DNA of 64,000 bases from M3 sp045133615 (lineage in GTDB: Bacteria > Bacteroidota > Bacteroidia > Bacteroidales > Muribaculaceae), in NCBI GenBank assembly GCA_045133615.1, contig JBGUUQ010000103.1, forward strand, positions 10,375 through 74,374. The letters are read 5' to 3'. A program made the translations under genes and the position numbers. Under the pieces are notes generated by a model that worked only from the letters and a program-made list of their open reading frames with translations, did not search any database and was not told the DNA's origin. This document shows, piece by piece, positions 27,863 to 35,586 of this stretch (position 1 is the stretch's first letter; each line of letters opens with the position of its first letter).

Positions 27863-28648
27863 TTATTTAGCAGATTCGATTGCGGTCGGTTCTTCAGCTG
27901 GATGAGCCGGTCGGTAAGATGAGTTGAGCCACGCGAGGATGGCAAGCATGATGACGAGGAATGCGATGATGAAAATGTAAAGCTGGTTGCTTGACCTTTT
28001 TTCGATGGCGAGACGGAGGTCTTGCACGTCGTGAAACCGGTGTTGCGGGTCGGGGTCGGCCGCGCGTTGCGCTATTTTGCGCAGATGCGGCAATTTTGTG
28101 GGGATGGCGTCGAGTGTAGCACCGAGGATTTCCCCGTAGTTGCGCATGTCTTCAGCGAGAACTTCCGGTTCAAGGTATTTTCGTCGGTCGAACCCGACAT
28201 CGATGAGTTTTAGATTGCCGATATGTTCGGTGAAGATAATCATTTCGGGGCGCAACGGGCGATGGACGATGTGGTTGCTCTGGATGTATTCCAACGCGTC
28301 GATGAGCTGATTTTGTAGGCTTTCGAGAATCTTTGGTGTGATTCGCTTTTCGTCGATGAGCTGTCGGATAGAATCACCGTAAACGTAGTCGGTGATGATG
28401 CATCGTCCGAGTCCGGGAATTTCCTCAAAATCGTTAATCATGACGATGTTCGGGTGGGCAAGGTTGTAGCGAGCATCAAATTCTCGTTCGAGCATTTCGC
28501 GATATTCGGGAATGTCGGCGAGCTCCGGCTTGAGGCATTTAAGCATCACCCATTTACCGTGTTTTTTAGCACGGTAGACGAGACAAGACTCTTCTTCCCA
28601 TTCGGGGAGAACGGTGATTTCGCTCCATTTATGCGTCGCTTCTTTCAT
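27863..28648 (-). CDS. Tail-anchored Ser/Thr protein kinase-like protein, probable pseudokinase
   Basis: About 261 residues from the ATG at 28648; an alternative ATG at 28681 adds 11. The kinase fold is recognisable. It has a VMLK lysine (Lys37), Glu54/Glu56 in the C-helix, VYGDSIRQLI as hinge region, and a DFG-like D150-V-G. The catalytic loop reads HRPLRPEM instead of HRDLKPEN, so the catalytic Asp (Pro131), the loop Lys (Arg133) and the metal-binding Asn (Met136) are all replaced. A transmembrane helix at about 221-241 and a 20-residue tail make it tail-anchored. It may bind ATP without phosphotransfer and act as a scaffold. Confidence 0.8.
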   Translation of the reverse strand: MKEATHKWSEITVLPEWEEESCLVYRAKKHGKWVMLKCLKPELADIPEYREMLEREFDARYNLAHPNIVMINDFEEIPGLGRCIITDYVYGDSIRQLIDEKRITPKILESLQNQLIDALEYIQSNHIVHRPLRPEMIIFTEHIGNLKLIDVGFDRRKYLEPEVLAEDMRNYGEILGATLDAIPTKLPHLRKIAQRAADPDPQHRFHDVQDLRLAIEKRSSNQLYIFIIAFLVIMLAILAWLNSSYRPAHPAEEPTAIESAK

Positions 28649-28752
28649 CAGGCAGTCGGTTGAGGTAGACAAAGATAGCAATTCGATGAGCCATCTCCAA
28701 ATAATTGGCTTAAATTACAACATTATATACGCGCGGGATGAAAAAAATATAG

Positions 28753-28760
28753 TAACTTTG
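28753..28760 (+). promoter_or_regulatory. -7 element of the yqeY promoter
   Basis: TAACTTTG at 28753-28760, 22 bases before the ATG, matches the Bacteroidota -7 element exactly. A -33 TTTG at the right distance is not evident. Confidence 0.5.
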
Positions 28761-28782
28761 CGGACAATAATTTATCAGTATT

Positions 28783-29232
28783 ATGGATATGTTCGATAAA
28801 ATCGGAGCCGATATCAAATCGGCAATGCTTGCCAAGGATAAGGTGCGTCTTGAAGCACTCCGTGGCGTAAAGAAAGAATTTCTTGAAGCAAAGACCGCTA
28901 AGGGAGGCGATGGCACTCTCAGCGATGACAATGCATTGAAAATATTGGCCAAGATGGTGAAGCAGCGTCGTGAAAGTGCGGCGATTTATACCGAGCAGGG
29001 GCGTCAGGATCTTGCCGATAACGAACTTGCCGAAGCGGCTGTGATAGAGGAATATCTTCCCAAGCAACTTTCGGAGGAGGAATTGACTGCCGAACTGAAG
29101 GCTATTATCGCTCAGGTGGGAGCCACTTCCGCCAAGGAGATGGGTAAGGTGATGGGCGTAGCATCGAAGGCTCTTGCCGGACGTGCCGACGGACGTGTCA
29201 TCTCAGCGAAGGTGAAGGAACTTCTCGCATAA
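28783..29232 (+). CDS. yqeY: YqeY/GatB-related protein
   Basis: 149-residue protein of the GatB/YqeY family, related to the tRNA-binding tail of the GatB amidotransferase subunit. Seen are IKSAMLAKDKVRLEALRGVKKE at the start, AVIEEYLPKQLSEEE in the middle and SAKEMGKVMG near the end. The exact role is unknown. In related Bacteroidales I expect it directly after ftsZ; here three genes and a reversed block separate them. Confidence 0.92.
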   Translation: MDMFDKIGADIKSAMLAKDKVRLEALRGVKKEFLEAKTAKGGDGTLSDDNALKILAKMVKQRRESAAIYTEQGRQDLADNELAEAAVIEEYLPKQLSEEELTAELKAIIAQVGATSAKEMGKVMGVASKALAGRADGRVISAKVKELLA

Positions 29233-29276
29233 TACAACGAATCGAAAACGATACAATATAAAGCAATCATTATTAT

Positions 29277-30548
29277 ATGCTTACACTTCAACAAATAAAG
29301 GAAAATCCCGCCTATATCGTAGAGCGCCTTGCCGTGAAGGGATTTGCCGCACAAGAACTTATAAATCGCATTATCGAACTTGACACTCAACGTCGTCAGT
29401 TGCAATTAAATAACGATAATCAAGCTGCCGAGCTTAAGAAATATGCCGCTTCCATCGGCGCTCTCATGAAGGAGGGTAAAAAAGATGAGGCAGAGCAAGC
29501 TAAAGCTGCAGTGGCTGCATTGAAAGAGGAACAAAAGGCAGTGGCTGAAAGTCTTGCTGCCGCAGAAACCGAAATCACGAATATTCTTCTTACGATTCCG
29601 AATATTCCGTGTGAGATGGTGCCTGAAGGAAAAACGGCAGCGGATAATGTGGTGGAGAAGACCGGAGGCGAAATGCCGAATCTTCCTGCCGATGCTCTTC
29701 CTCATTGGGATTTGGCCAAGAAGTACAACCTTATCGATTTCGATCTTGGTGTGAAGATTACCGGTGCGGGATTCCCGGTGTATGTGGGCAAGGGTGCTCG
29801 ATTGCAACGTGCTCTCATCCAATTTTTCCTTGATGAGGCCGGCAAGTCGGGCTATCTTGAGGTGCAACCGCCTTATGTGGTGAATGAGGCTTCGGGTTAT
29901 GGTACAGGTCAGCTCCCCGACAAGGAGGGACAGATGTATCACGTGACTGTGGACAATCTTTATCTCATTCCGACAGCAGAGGTGCCTGTCACGAATATCT
30001 ATCGCGATGTCATTCTTAACGATGACCAACTTCCTATAAAGAATTGTGCATATTCGGCATGTTTCCGTCGCGAAGCGGGCAGCTATGGTAAGGATGTGCG
30101 CGGATTGAACCGTCTGCATCAGTTTGACAAGGTGGAAATCGTGCGTATCGAGAAGCCTGAAAATTCGTATGCTGCACTTGAGGAGATGAAGAATCACGTG
30201 CAAGGATTGCTTGAAAAACTCGGATTGCCTTGGCATATACTCCGCCTTTGCGGTGGCGATATGAGTTTTACTTCGGCTATTACGTTTGACTTTGAGGTGT
30301 ATTCTGCCGCACAACAGCGTTGGCTTGAGGTAAGCTCTGTATCCAACTTCGAGACTTATCAAGCTAATCGTCTGAAGTGTCGCTATCGCGGTGAGGATAA
30401 GAAGACTCGCCTTTGCCATACACTTAACGGCTCGGCTCTCGCATTGCCTCGTATCGTGGCTGCATTGTTGGAAAACAATCAGACCCCCGAAGGTATCCGC
30501 GTGCCGGAGTGCTTGGTTAAATATACCGGTTTTGACATGATTAATTAA
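29277..30548 (+). CDS. serS: Seryl-tRNA synthetase
   Basis: Class II synthetase that charges tRNA-Ser and tRNA-Sec. The 423-residue protein has an N-terminal coiled-coil arm (roughly 27-105), then the class II core with AEVPVTNIYRDVI (TxE site) and FRREAGSYGKDVRGLNRLHQF (motif 2). NGSALALPRIVAALLENNQ is motif 3. It follows yqeY by 44 bases. Confidence 0.97.
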   Translation: MLTLQQIKENPAYIVERLAVKGFAAQELINRIIELDTQRRQLQLNNDNQAAELKKYAASIGALMKEGKKDEAEQAKAAVAALKEEQKAVAESLAAAETEITNILLTIPNIPCEMVPEGKTAADNVVEKTGGEMPNLPADALPHWDLAKKYNLIDFDLGVKITGAGFPVYVGKGARLQRALIQFFLDEAGKSGYLEVQPPYVVNEASGYGTGQLPDKEGQMYHVTVDNLYLIPTAEVPVTNIYRDVILNDDQLPIKNCAYSACFRREAGSYGKDVRGLNRLHQFDKVEIVRIEKPENSYAALEEMKNHVQGLLEKLGLPWHILRLCGGDMSFTSAITFDFEVYSAAQQRWLEVSSVSNFETYQANRLKCRYRGEDKKTRLCHTLNGSALALPRIVAALLENNQTPEGIRVPECLVKYTGFDMIN

Positions 30549-30565
30549 TCAATTATACAGCAAAT

Positions 30566-31387
30566 ATGTCGACTTACTCAAGCGAAGACAAACGTAAAGT
30601 CACCACTCGTCGTCTGATAGAGATGAAGCAGCGCGGAGAAAAAATCGCGATGCTAACGGCTTACGATTATTCGATGGCGAAGCTTATCGATGAGGCCGGT
30701 GTGGATGTGATTCTTGTCGGAGACTCAGCCTCCAATGTGATGGCGGGTAATATCACCACATTGCCTATCACTCTTGACCAGATGATATATCACGGCAAGT
30801 CGGTGATGAAGGCGGTGCAACGCGCTCTTGTGGTAGTGGATATGCCTTTCGGTACATATCAAGGAAACTCGAAGGAGGCTCTTGCTTCGGCTATACGCAT
30901 AATGAAAGAGACTCATGCCGATTGTATTAAATTGGAGGGTGGCGCAGAAATCCGCGAGTCGATAGAGCGTATTCTTTGTGCCGGTATTCCTATTATGGGG
31001 CATCTCGGTCTTACTCCTCAATCGATAAATAAGTTCGGCACGTATGCCGTTCGTGCGAAGGAGGAAGCAGAAGCGCAGAAGCTTATCGAGGATGCAAAGT
31101 TGCTTGAGGAAATCGGTTGCTTTGCGTTGGTATTGGAAAAAATTCCGGCTTCGTTGGCTACCCGTGTGTCAGAAGCGCTTACGATACCTACAATCGGTAT
31201 CGGAGCGGGTGGAGGCACTGACGGTCAGGTGCTCGTAATGCACGATATGCTTGGAATCAACAAGGGATTTTCTCCGCGATTCCTCCGCCGCTATGCTGAC
31301 TTGTCGACTATAATTACCGACGCTGTGGGAAACTATGTGGACGATGTGAAAAATCGCGATTTCCCCAACGAAAAGGAGCAATATTAA
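30566..31387 (+). CDS. panB: 3-methyl-2-oxobutanoate hydroxymethyltransferase
   Basis: First committed enzyme of pantothenate synthesis, adding a hydroxymethyl group from methylene-THF to ketoisovalerate. The 273-residue protein has MLTAYDYSMAKLIDEAGVDVILVGDSASNVMAG with metal-binding Asp, and MPFGTYQ, GHLGLTPQSINKFG and IGIGAGGGTDGQVLV segments. It ends before a strong terminator. Confidence 0.96.
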   Translation: MSTYSSEDKRKVTTRRLIEMKQRGEKIAMLTAYDYSMAKLIDEAGVDVILVGDSASNVMAGNITTLPITLDQMIYHGKSVMKAVQRALVVVDMPFGTYQGNSKEALASAIRIMKETHADCIKLEGGAEIRESIERILCAGIPIMGHLGLTPQSINKFGTYAVRAKEEAEAQKLIEDAKLLEEIGCFALVLEKIPASLATRVSEALTIPTIGIGAGGGTDGQVLVMHDMLGINKGFSPRFLRRYADLSTIITDAVGNYVDDVKNRDFPNEKEQY

Positions 31388-31412
31388 TCGGATCGATTAT
31401 AATAAATATATC

Positions 31413-31447
31413 AGGCGAGACTGTCGATGGCGGTCTCGCCTGTTTTT
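31413..31447 (+). terminator. Rho-independent terminator after panB
   Basis: A 9-bp perfect stem (AGGCGAGAC 31413-31421 with 31433-31441), an 11-base loop, and a T-rich tail immediately after. It separates the serS-panB transcript from the BlaI-type operon. Confidence 0.8.
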
Positions 31448-31461
31448 ATGAATACAATGTG

Positions 31462-31526
31462 AACTATAAAAATAGTTAATAAACTAAGGAAATAGTTGTG
31501 CAACTAAAATTTTAGTTGTATGTTTG
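31462..31526 (+). promoter_or_regulatory. Promoter and tandem dyad operators of the BlaI/M56 operon
   Basis: TTG at 31496-31498 and TATGTTTG at 31519-31526, 20 bases apart, form the promoter. Between them lies a perfect 18-bp palindrome, CAACTAAAA plus complement (31501-31518). Two further imperfect dyads with AACTA..TAGTT half sites lie upstream at 31462-31477 and 31482-31497. The palindrome fills the space between -33 and -7, as expected for autorepression by the BlaI-like protein encoded next. Confidence 0.65.
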
Positions 31527-31551
31527 CGATGTAATTAAAAATAGATTGATT

Positions 31552-31932
31552 ATGAAAGATTCTATAGGTCATCGAGAACTTACCGATAAGGAGGAGGCAT
31601 TGATGCGCATCTTCTGGGAGAAAGGTCCGTTGTTTGTACGTGAGATTGTGGATTTATATCCAGAGCCAAAGCCGCATTTCAATACGATAAGCACGTTTGT
31701 CAGGGGGCTTGAGGCTAAGGGATATGTCGCACATGAAGCGTTTGGCAATACATATCGCTATTATGCGGTCGCCAAGATGGAGGATTTCCGTCGGAAGTCG
31801 CTTGGCAATGTAATCAAAAGCTATTTCAATAATAGTTATCTTGGAGTGGTGTCGTCGCTTGTGGAGGATGAAAAGCTGTCGATAGAGGAGCTTCGCGAGC
31901 TTATCGAGAGTGTGGAGAACGCTAATAAATGA
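31552..31932 (+). CDS. BlaI/MecI-type transcriptional repressor
   Basis: 126-residue winged-helix repressor from the ATG at 31552; the frame also opens at 31516 inside the operator, which is unlikely. The sequence LTDKEEALMRIFWEKGPLFVREIVD is typical of the MecI/BlaI fold, with recognition helix around FNTISTFVRGLEAKG. A C-terminal dimerisation helix follows. Such proteins are released from DNA when a membrane metalloprotease cleaves them. The M56 gene follows after 7 bases. The signal is not necessarily a beta-lactam. Confidence 0.9.
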   Translation: MKDSIGHRELTDKEEALMRIFWEKGPLFVREIVDLYPEPKPHFNTISTFVRGLEAKGYVAHEAFGNTYRYYAVAKMEDFRRKSLGNVIKSYFNNSYLGVVSSLVEDEKLSIEELRELIESVENANK

Positions 31933-31939
31933 CGCGGCT

Positions 31940-33355
31940 ATGGGCGGAGTACTTGCATATTCGGTGAATGTGGCGTTGCTGCTTGCGATGATGTATATCG
32001 TCTATAAGTGGTTGTTGGCATCAGAGTCGTTTCATGCATTCAACCGTGGGATATTGCTCGGTATATATGGGATAGCTTTGATTGCGGCGCCGTCGGCTGA
32101 TTTGATTGGGCATCTTTCCGCTCAATCTCCGGAAGAGGGATTTTTCATTATGCAGACCGAGTCTGTTGTGATGACCGGAGAGGAAAGTACAAATACGCCG
32201 ATATGGCCGATGGTGTTTGTTGGCATATATCTCGCGGGAGTGGTATTGATGTCGGTACGAAGCGCGGTGATTTGGCTACGTATAGTCCGCATCATAGAAT
32301 ATGGCGAGAGGAGTACCATCGGTCGTTATCGGCTTGTTGTTTCAGAACGGAATAATGTGGCTCCGTTCAGTTGGTATCGGTATATCGTGATGAGTCGAAG
32401 CGACTATGAGCAGGCTTATGAGATGATAGTGGCTCACGAACGGCAACATTTGTATCATCGCCATTGGATAGACCTCCTTGTTGCGGAGGCTATAATTATA
32501 CTGAATTGGTTTAATCCCGCTGCGTGGCTTATGCGTGATGAGCTTCAGAGTGTGCATGAGTATCAGGCAGATATGGCTGTGTTGCGTAGTGGTGTCAATG
32601 CAAAGAGTTATCAATTATTACTAATAAAAAAGGCTGTCGGCTACAGATTCCCGTCCCTCGCCAACAGCCTGAATCACAGCAAACTTAAAAAACGTATCAC
32701 TATGATGATGAAAAATCAATCTAAAAAGTGTGCGCGTTATCGCGCTTTTGCCATCGTGCCCGCAGTGGCCGTGGCGTTGTCGGTATCCAATCTGCCCGCA
32801 GTGGCTTCTGCTCTTTCTGCCTTGGGCTGTGCCGAATTGTCGCTATCGGCGACGGAAGACAAAGGTAGTGAAAAATCTTCGATGACGGAAGGTTCAACCA
32901 AGAAATCGACCAAGATTGTTGTTGCGGGCGATTCGCTCAACAGGCAGATAAAAACAGTCTGCATTAAGGGCGGCGATGCTACAGATGCAGAGGCAACGGT
33001 TGCAACTTCCAATACGCAGATTGAAACTGTAAAAGTGCATCGCGGTATTCAGGTCGGAGATCTTGACGGAGCGGAAATAACCATCGATGGAAAGACGGCT
33101 ACTGCAGCTCAAGTAGAGGCGTTGCCTGAAGAGTGTAAGAAAAATGCGTATGTGGCAGTGACATCTGACGGACATAAAAAGGTGAAGATTTCCACAAAAT
33201 CGAATCCTAATGAATATGCTGTGTTTTATTACGTCAACGGCAAAGAGGCTGACAAGGCTGAAATCGATTCGATTAATATGGAGCAGATAATGTCGATGGA
33301 GATTGATAAAACGGATTCGCAAAAGACGAAAGTCTATGTAGTCAAGAGTAATTAG
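31940..33355 (+). CDS. M56 (BlaR1-type) membrane metalloprotease
   Basis: 471 residues from the ATG at 31940; a GTG at 31910 overlapping the repressor is the alternative. Several membrane helices lie before the zinc site HERQH (166-170), with a downstream HEYQAD segment as likely third ligand. A transmembrane helix around SNLPAVASALSALG leads to a periplasmic domain. That domain ends in two repeats of VNGKEADKAEI-type sequence, as in TonB-plug-like modules of Bacteroidota M56 proteins, and no penicillin-binding sensor domain is visible. The signal sensed is therefore probably not beta-lactam. Pairs with the upstream repressor. Confidence 0.88.
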   Translation: MGGVLAYSVNVALLLAMMYIVYKWLLASESFHAFNRGILLGIYGIALIAAPSADLIGHLSAQSPEEGFFIMQTESVVMTGEESTNTPIWPMVFVGIYLAGVVLMSVRSAVIWLRIVRIIEYGERSTIGRYRLVVSERNNVAPFSWYRYIVMSRSDYEQAYEMIVAHERQHLYHRHWIDLLVAEAIIILNWFNPAAWLMRDELQSVHEYQADMAVLRSGVNAKSYQLLLIKKAVGYRFPSLANSLNHSKLKKRITMMMKNQSKKCARYRAFAIVPAVAVALSVSNLPAVASALSALGCAELSLSATEDKGSEKSSMTEGSTKKSTKIVVAGDSLNRQIKTVCIKGGDATDAEATVATSNTQIETVKVHRGIQVGDLDGAEITIDGKTATAAQVEALPEECKKNAYVAVTSDGHKKVKISTKSNPNEYAVFYYVNGKEADKAEIDSINMEQIMSMEIDKTDSQKTKVYVVKSN

Positions 33356-33380
33356 GTATAGGATTAATCTGTTGAAGCGG

Positions 33381-33409
33381 GGCTATCGTGGCGTAATGAC
33401 TCGATAGCC
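33381..33409 (+). terminator. Hairpin after the M56 gene
   Basis: GGCTATCG at 33381-33388 pairs with 33402-33409 around a 13-base loop. The T-run after it is weak, so it may be a partial terminator. Confidence 0.45.
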
Positions 33410-33451
33410 TTGCTCGTATTGTTTAATCTGTTGAAAAACACATAGAAGCAC

Positions 33452-33482
33452 TTGCTTTTACGGGATTGATAATGTAACTTTG
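33452..33482 (+). promoter_or_regulatory. Promoter of the GH13 gene
   Basis: TTG at 33452-33454, 20 bases, then TAACTTTG at 33475-33482. The start codon is 39 bases beyond the -7 element. Confidence 0.6.
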
Positions 33483-33520
33483 CAAAGACAATTAACACTC
33501 TAAATTAACACAAGCATTAC

Positions 33521-34954
33521 ATGAAATCATTGCTGATCGCTGCGCTTGCCGTAGCAGTCGCAGGTACCGTATTGGTAGCTTGCAATTCCAAGAAAAAAGG
33601 TGATGTCGCTGCAGAGGAGCGCGATTCCACTTACACAACAGTAAAGCATCCCGAATGGAGCCGCAATGCGGTAATCTATGAGGTGAATCTTCGTCAATAC
33701 ACCGATTCAAGTTCTATTGTTGAATTTGAAAAGCATCTTCCCCGCTTGAAGGAGCTTGGTGTGGATATTCTATGGTTTATGCCTATCCATCCGATTTCGG
33801 AGCTTAATCGTAAGGGAGGTCTCGGTAGCTATTATGCAGTAAGAGATTACAAAGGATTCAACCCTGAATTCGGTACAGTTGAACAGTTCAAGCATGCTGT
33901 TGATGAGGCTCATAAGCTCGGAATGAAGGTGATTCTCGACTGGGTGCCTAATCACACCGGTTGCGACAATGCTTGGGTGACTGAACATCCGGATTGGTAT
34001 ATGACTGATTCTCTCGGTAAGATGTATGGTCCTTATGACTGGACTGATGTCTATAAACTTGACTATTCAAACAAGGAAATGCGTGCCGCAATGGTGGATG
34101 CATTTAAATATTGGTTGACTGAAATCGGTGTAGACGGTTTCCGTTGCGACGTAGCCGGCGAAGTTCCCACCGACTTCTGGGATGAAACCCGTCCGATGCT
34201 TGAGGCTGCTAACCCCGAAGTATTCATGCTCGCAGAGGCAAGCAAGCCTGAACTTCAAAAGAATTGTTTCGACATGGGCTACAACTGGCCGATGAAGGAT
34301 CTTTTCAGCGAAATCGCTGCAACAGCAGGTCAATACACATTCAAGAAAGAGGGTGAACCGATGCGTACATTCCCCGTGAAGACGGCTGTAGATATCGATT
34401 CTTTGCTTGCCGATCAGGATGTAAACTATCCGAAAGACAGCTATTTGATGAATATGATTACAAATCATGACCTCAATTCATGGGAAGGCACTGAAATGGA
34501 ACGTCTCGGCAATCTTTCTGATGCATTTGCCGTGCTTACCTACACTCTTCCGGGTATGCCGTTGATTTACACCGGTCAGGAAACCGGTATGAATCGTGCG
34601 CTTGAGTTCTTTGTAAAGGATAAAGCTCCCGAATGGGAACCCCGCAATGAGTTCTTTGCATTTTATAAGAAACTCGGCGAACTTAAACATGCCGAAAAGG
34701 CTCTTGCAGCAGGTACTGCCGGTGGTGAAATGAAGCGTTATCCGACCGTTGACGAAGACCTCTACATTTTCTCTCGCGAGGTGGAAGGTTCGAAGGTGAT
34801 TGTATTCGTTAACCTTGGTGCAGAAGAAGCTACCGTGGAATATAGCGATGCAGCTCCCGAAGCAGAAGGAACAATCAACCACTTCACAGGCGAAGCTGAA
34901 GCATTCCCCACAGCTCTTGCTGCCGGAGAATACCGCGTGTATGTGAAGCATTAA
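33521..34954 (+). CDS. Alpha-amylase family (GH13) lipoprotein
   Basis: 477-residue exported lipoprotein with a lipobox (LVAC, Cys21) after a hydrophobic stretch. A GH13 barrel follows. The nucleophile is Asp210 in FRCDVAGEVP, the general acid Glu239 in MLAEAS, and the transition-state Asp317 in TNHDLNSW. It acts on alpha-glucans such as starch or maltodextrin, but substrate specificity cannot be read from the sequence. No SusC/SusD pair or other glycan gene adjoins it, so it is not part of a visible utilisation locus. A terminator follows. Confidence 0.93.
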   Translation: MKSLLIAALAVAVAGTVLVACNSKKKGDVAAEERDSTYTTVKHPEWSRNAVIYEVNLRQYTDSSSIVEFEKHLPRLKELGVDILWFMPIHPISELNRKGGLGSYYAVRDYKGFNPEFGTVEQFKHAVDEAHKLGMKVILDWVPNHTGCDNAWVTEHPDWYMTDSLGKMYGPYDWTDVYKLDYSNKEMRAAMVDAFKYWLTEIGVDGFRCDVAGEVPTDFWDETRPMLEAANPEVFMLAEASKPELQKNCFDMGYNWPMKDLFSEIAATAGQYTFKKEGEPMRTFPVKTAVDIDSLLADQDVNYPKDSYLMNMITNHDLNSWEGTEMERLGNLSDAFAVLTYTLPGMPLIYTGQETGMNRALEFFVKDKAPEWEPRNEFFAFYKKLGELKHAEKALAAGTAGGEMKRYPTVDEDLYIFSREVEGSKVIVFVNLGAEEATVEYSDAAPEAEGTINHFTGEAEAFPTALAAGEYRVYVKH

Positions 34955-34974
34955 GATTTTGGACTTATAAGTAT

Positions 34975-35010
34975 AGGGCGATGTGCCGGAATGGTGCATC
35001 GCTCTTTTTG
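34975..35010 (+). terminator. Rho-independent terminator after the GH13 gene
   Basis: A long stem with G-U pairs (34975-34987 with 34994-35006) closes a short loop and is followed by TTTTT. Confidence 0.7.
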
Positions 35011-35056
35011 TTGTATTATTATGAGCGGATTAGGTCGGTTTGTGGGGAAATTTTTG

Positions 35057-35064
35057 TAATTTTG
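35057..35064 (+). promoter_or_regulatory. -7 element of the aroQ promoter
   Basis: TAATTTTG at 35057-35064, 21 bases before the ATG. The nearest TTTG upstream is only 14 bases away, so the -33 part is uncertain. Confidence 0.45.
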
Positions 35065-35085
35065 CGGAAAATTAGATATTGTGGT

Positions 35086-35502
35086 ATGAAAGTAACTATT
35101 ATCAACGGTCCCAATCTTAATTTGCTTGGTGTGCGAGAGCCGGGTATTTACGGCAGTGAGTCGTTTGAGGGTTATCTGCAAAATTTGCGCAACCGCTATC
35201 CGGAAGTTGAAATAGATTATTTTCAGAGTAATCATGAGGGTGGCATCATCGACAAGCTTCATGAAATCGGATTTGACGATGATCGCGGGGTGGTGCTGAA
35301 TGCCGGTGCATATACTCATACGTCGCTTGCAATTGCGGATGCAATTTCTGCAATAAAGGTACCGGTGGTGGAGGTACATATCTCAAATGTACATTCACGC
35401 GAGGAGGTGCGCCATCATTCGATGATATCGCGAGTGTGTCGCGGTGTGATAGCGGGTTTCGGCCTTGACAGTTATCGCCTCGGCATAGAGTCGCTTATTT
35501 AG
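35086..35502 (+). CDS. aroQ: 3-dehydroquinate dehydratase, type II
   Basis: Shikimate pathway enzyme. From the ATG at 35086 it is 138 residues, starting MKVTIINGPNLNLLGVREP. The catalytic tyrosine is in GIYGSES, and NAGAYTHTSLAIADA, HISNVHSREEVRHHS and SRVCRGVIAGFG are the conserved blocks. The upstream in-frame codons from 34981 cross the promoter and were rejected. Confidence 0.95.
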   Translation: MKVTIINGPNLNLLGVREPGIYGSESFEGYLQNLRNRYPEVEIDYFQSNHEGGIIDKLHEIGFDDDRGVVLNAGAYTHTSLAIADAISAIKVPVVEVHISNVHSREEVRHHSMISRVCRGVIAGFGLDSYRLGIESLI

Positions 35503-35586
35503 TTGCATGAACGACACGGTCGGCGGCTCGATGGCGGTCGGCTATATTGTATAAAACATATATATTATAGAAAAGCAGATAGAAGT

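Noticed and set aside
31940..33355. M56 gene as a beta-lactam sensor BlaR1
   Set aside because: No penicillin-binding domain is visible at the C terminus and no beta-lactamase gene is adjacent.
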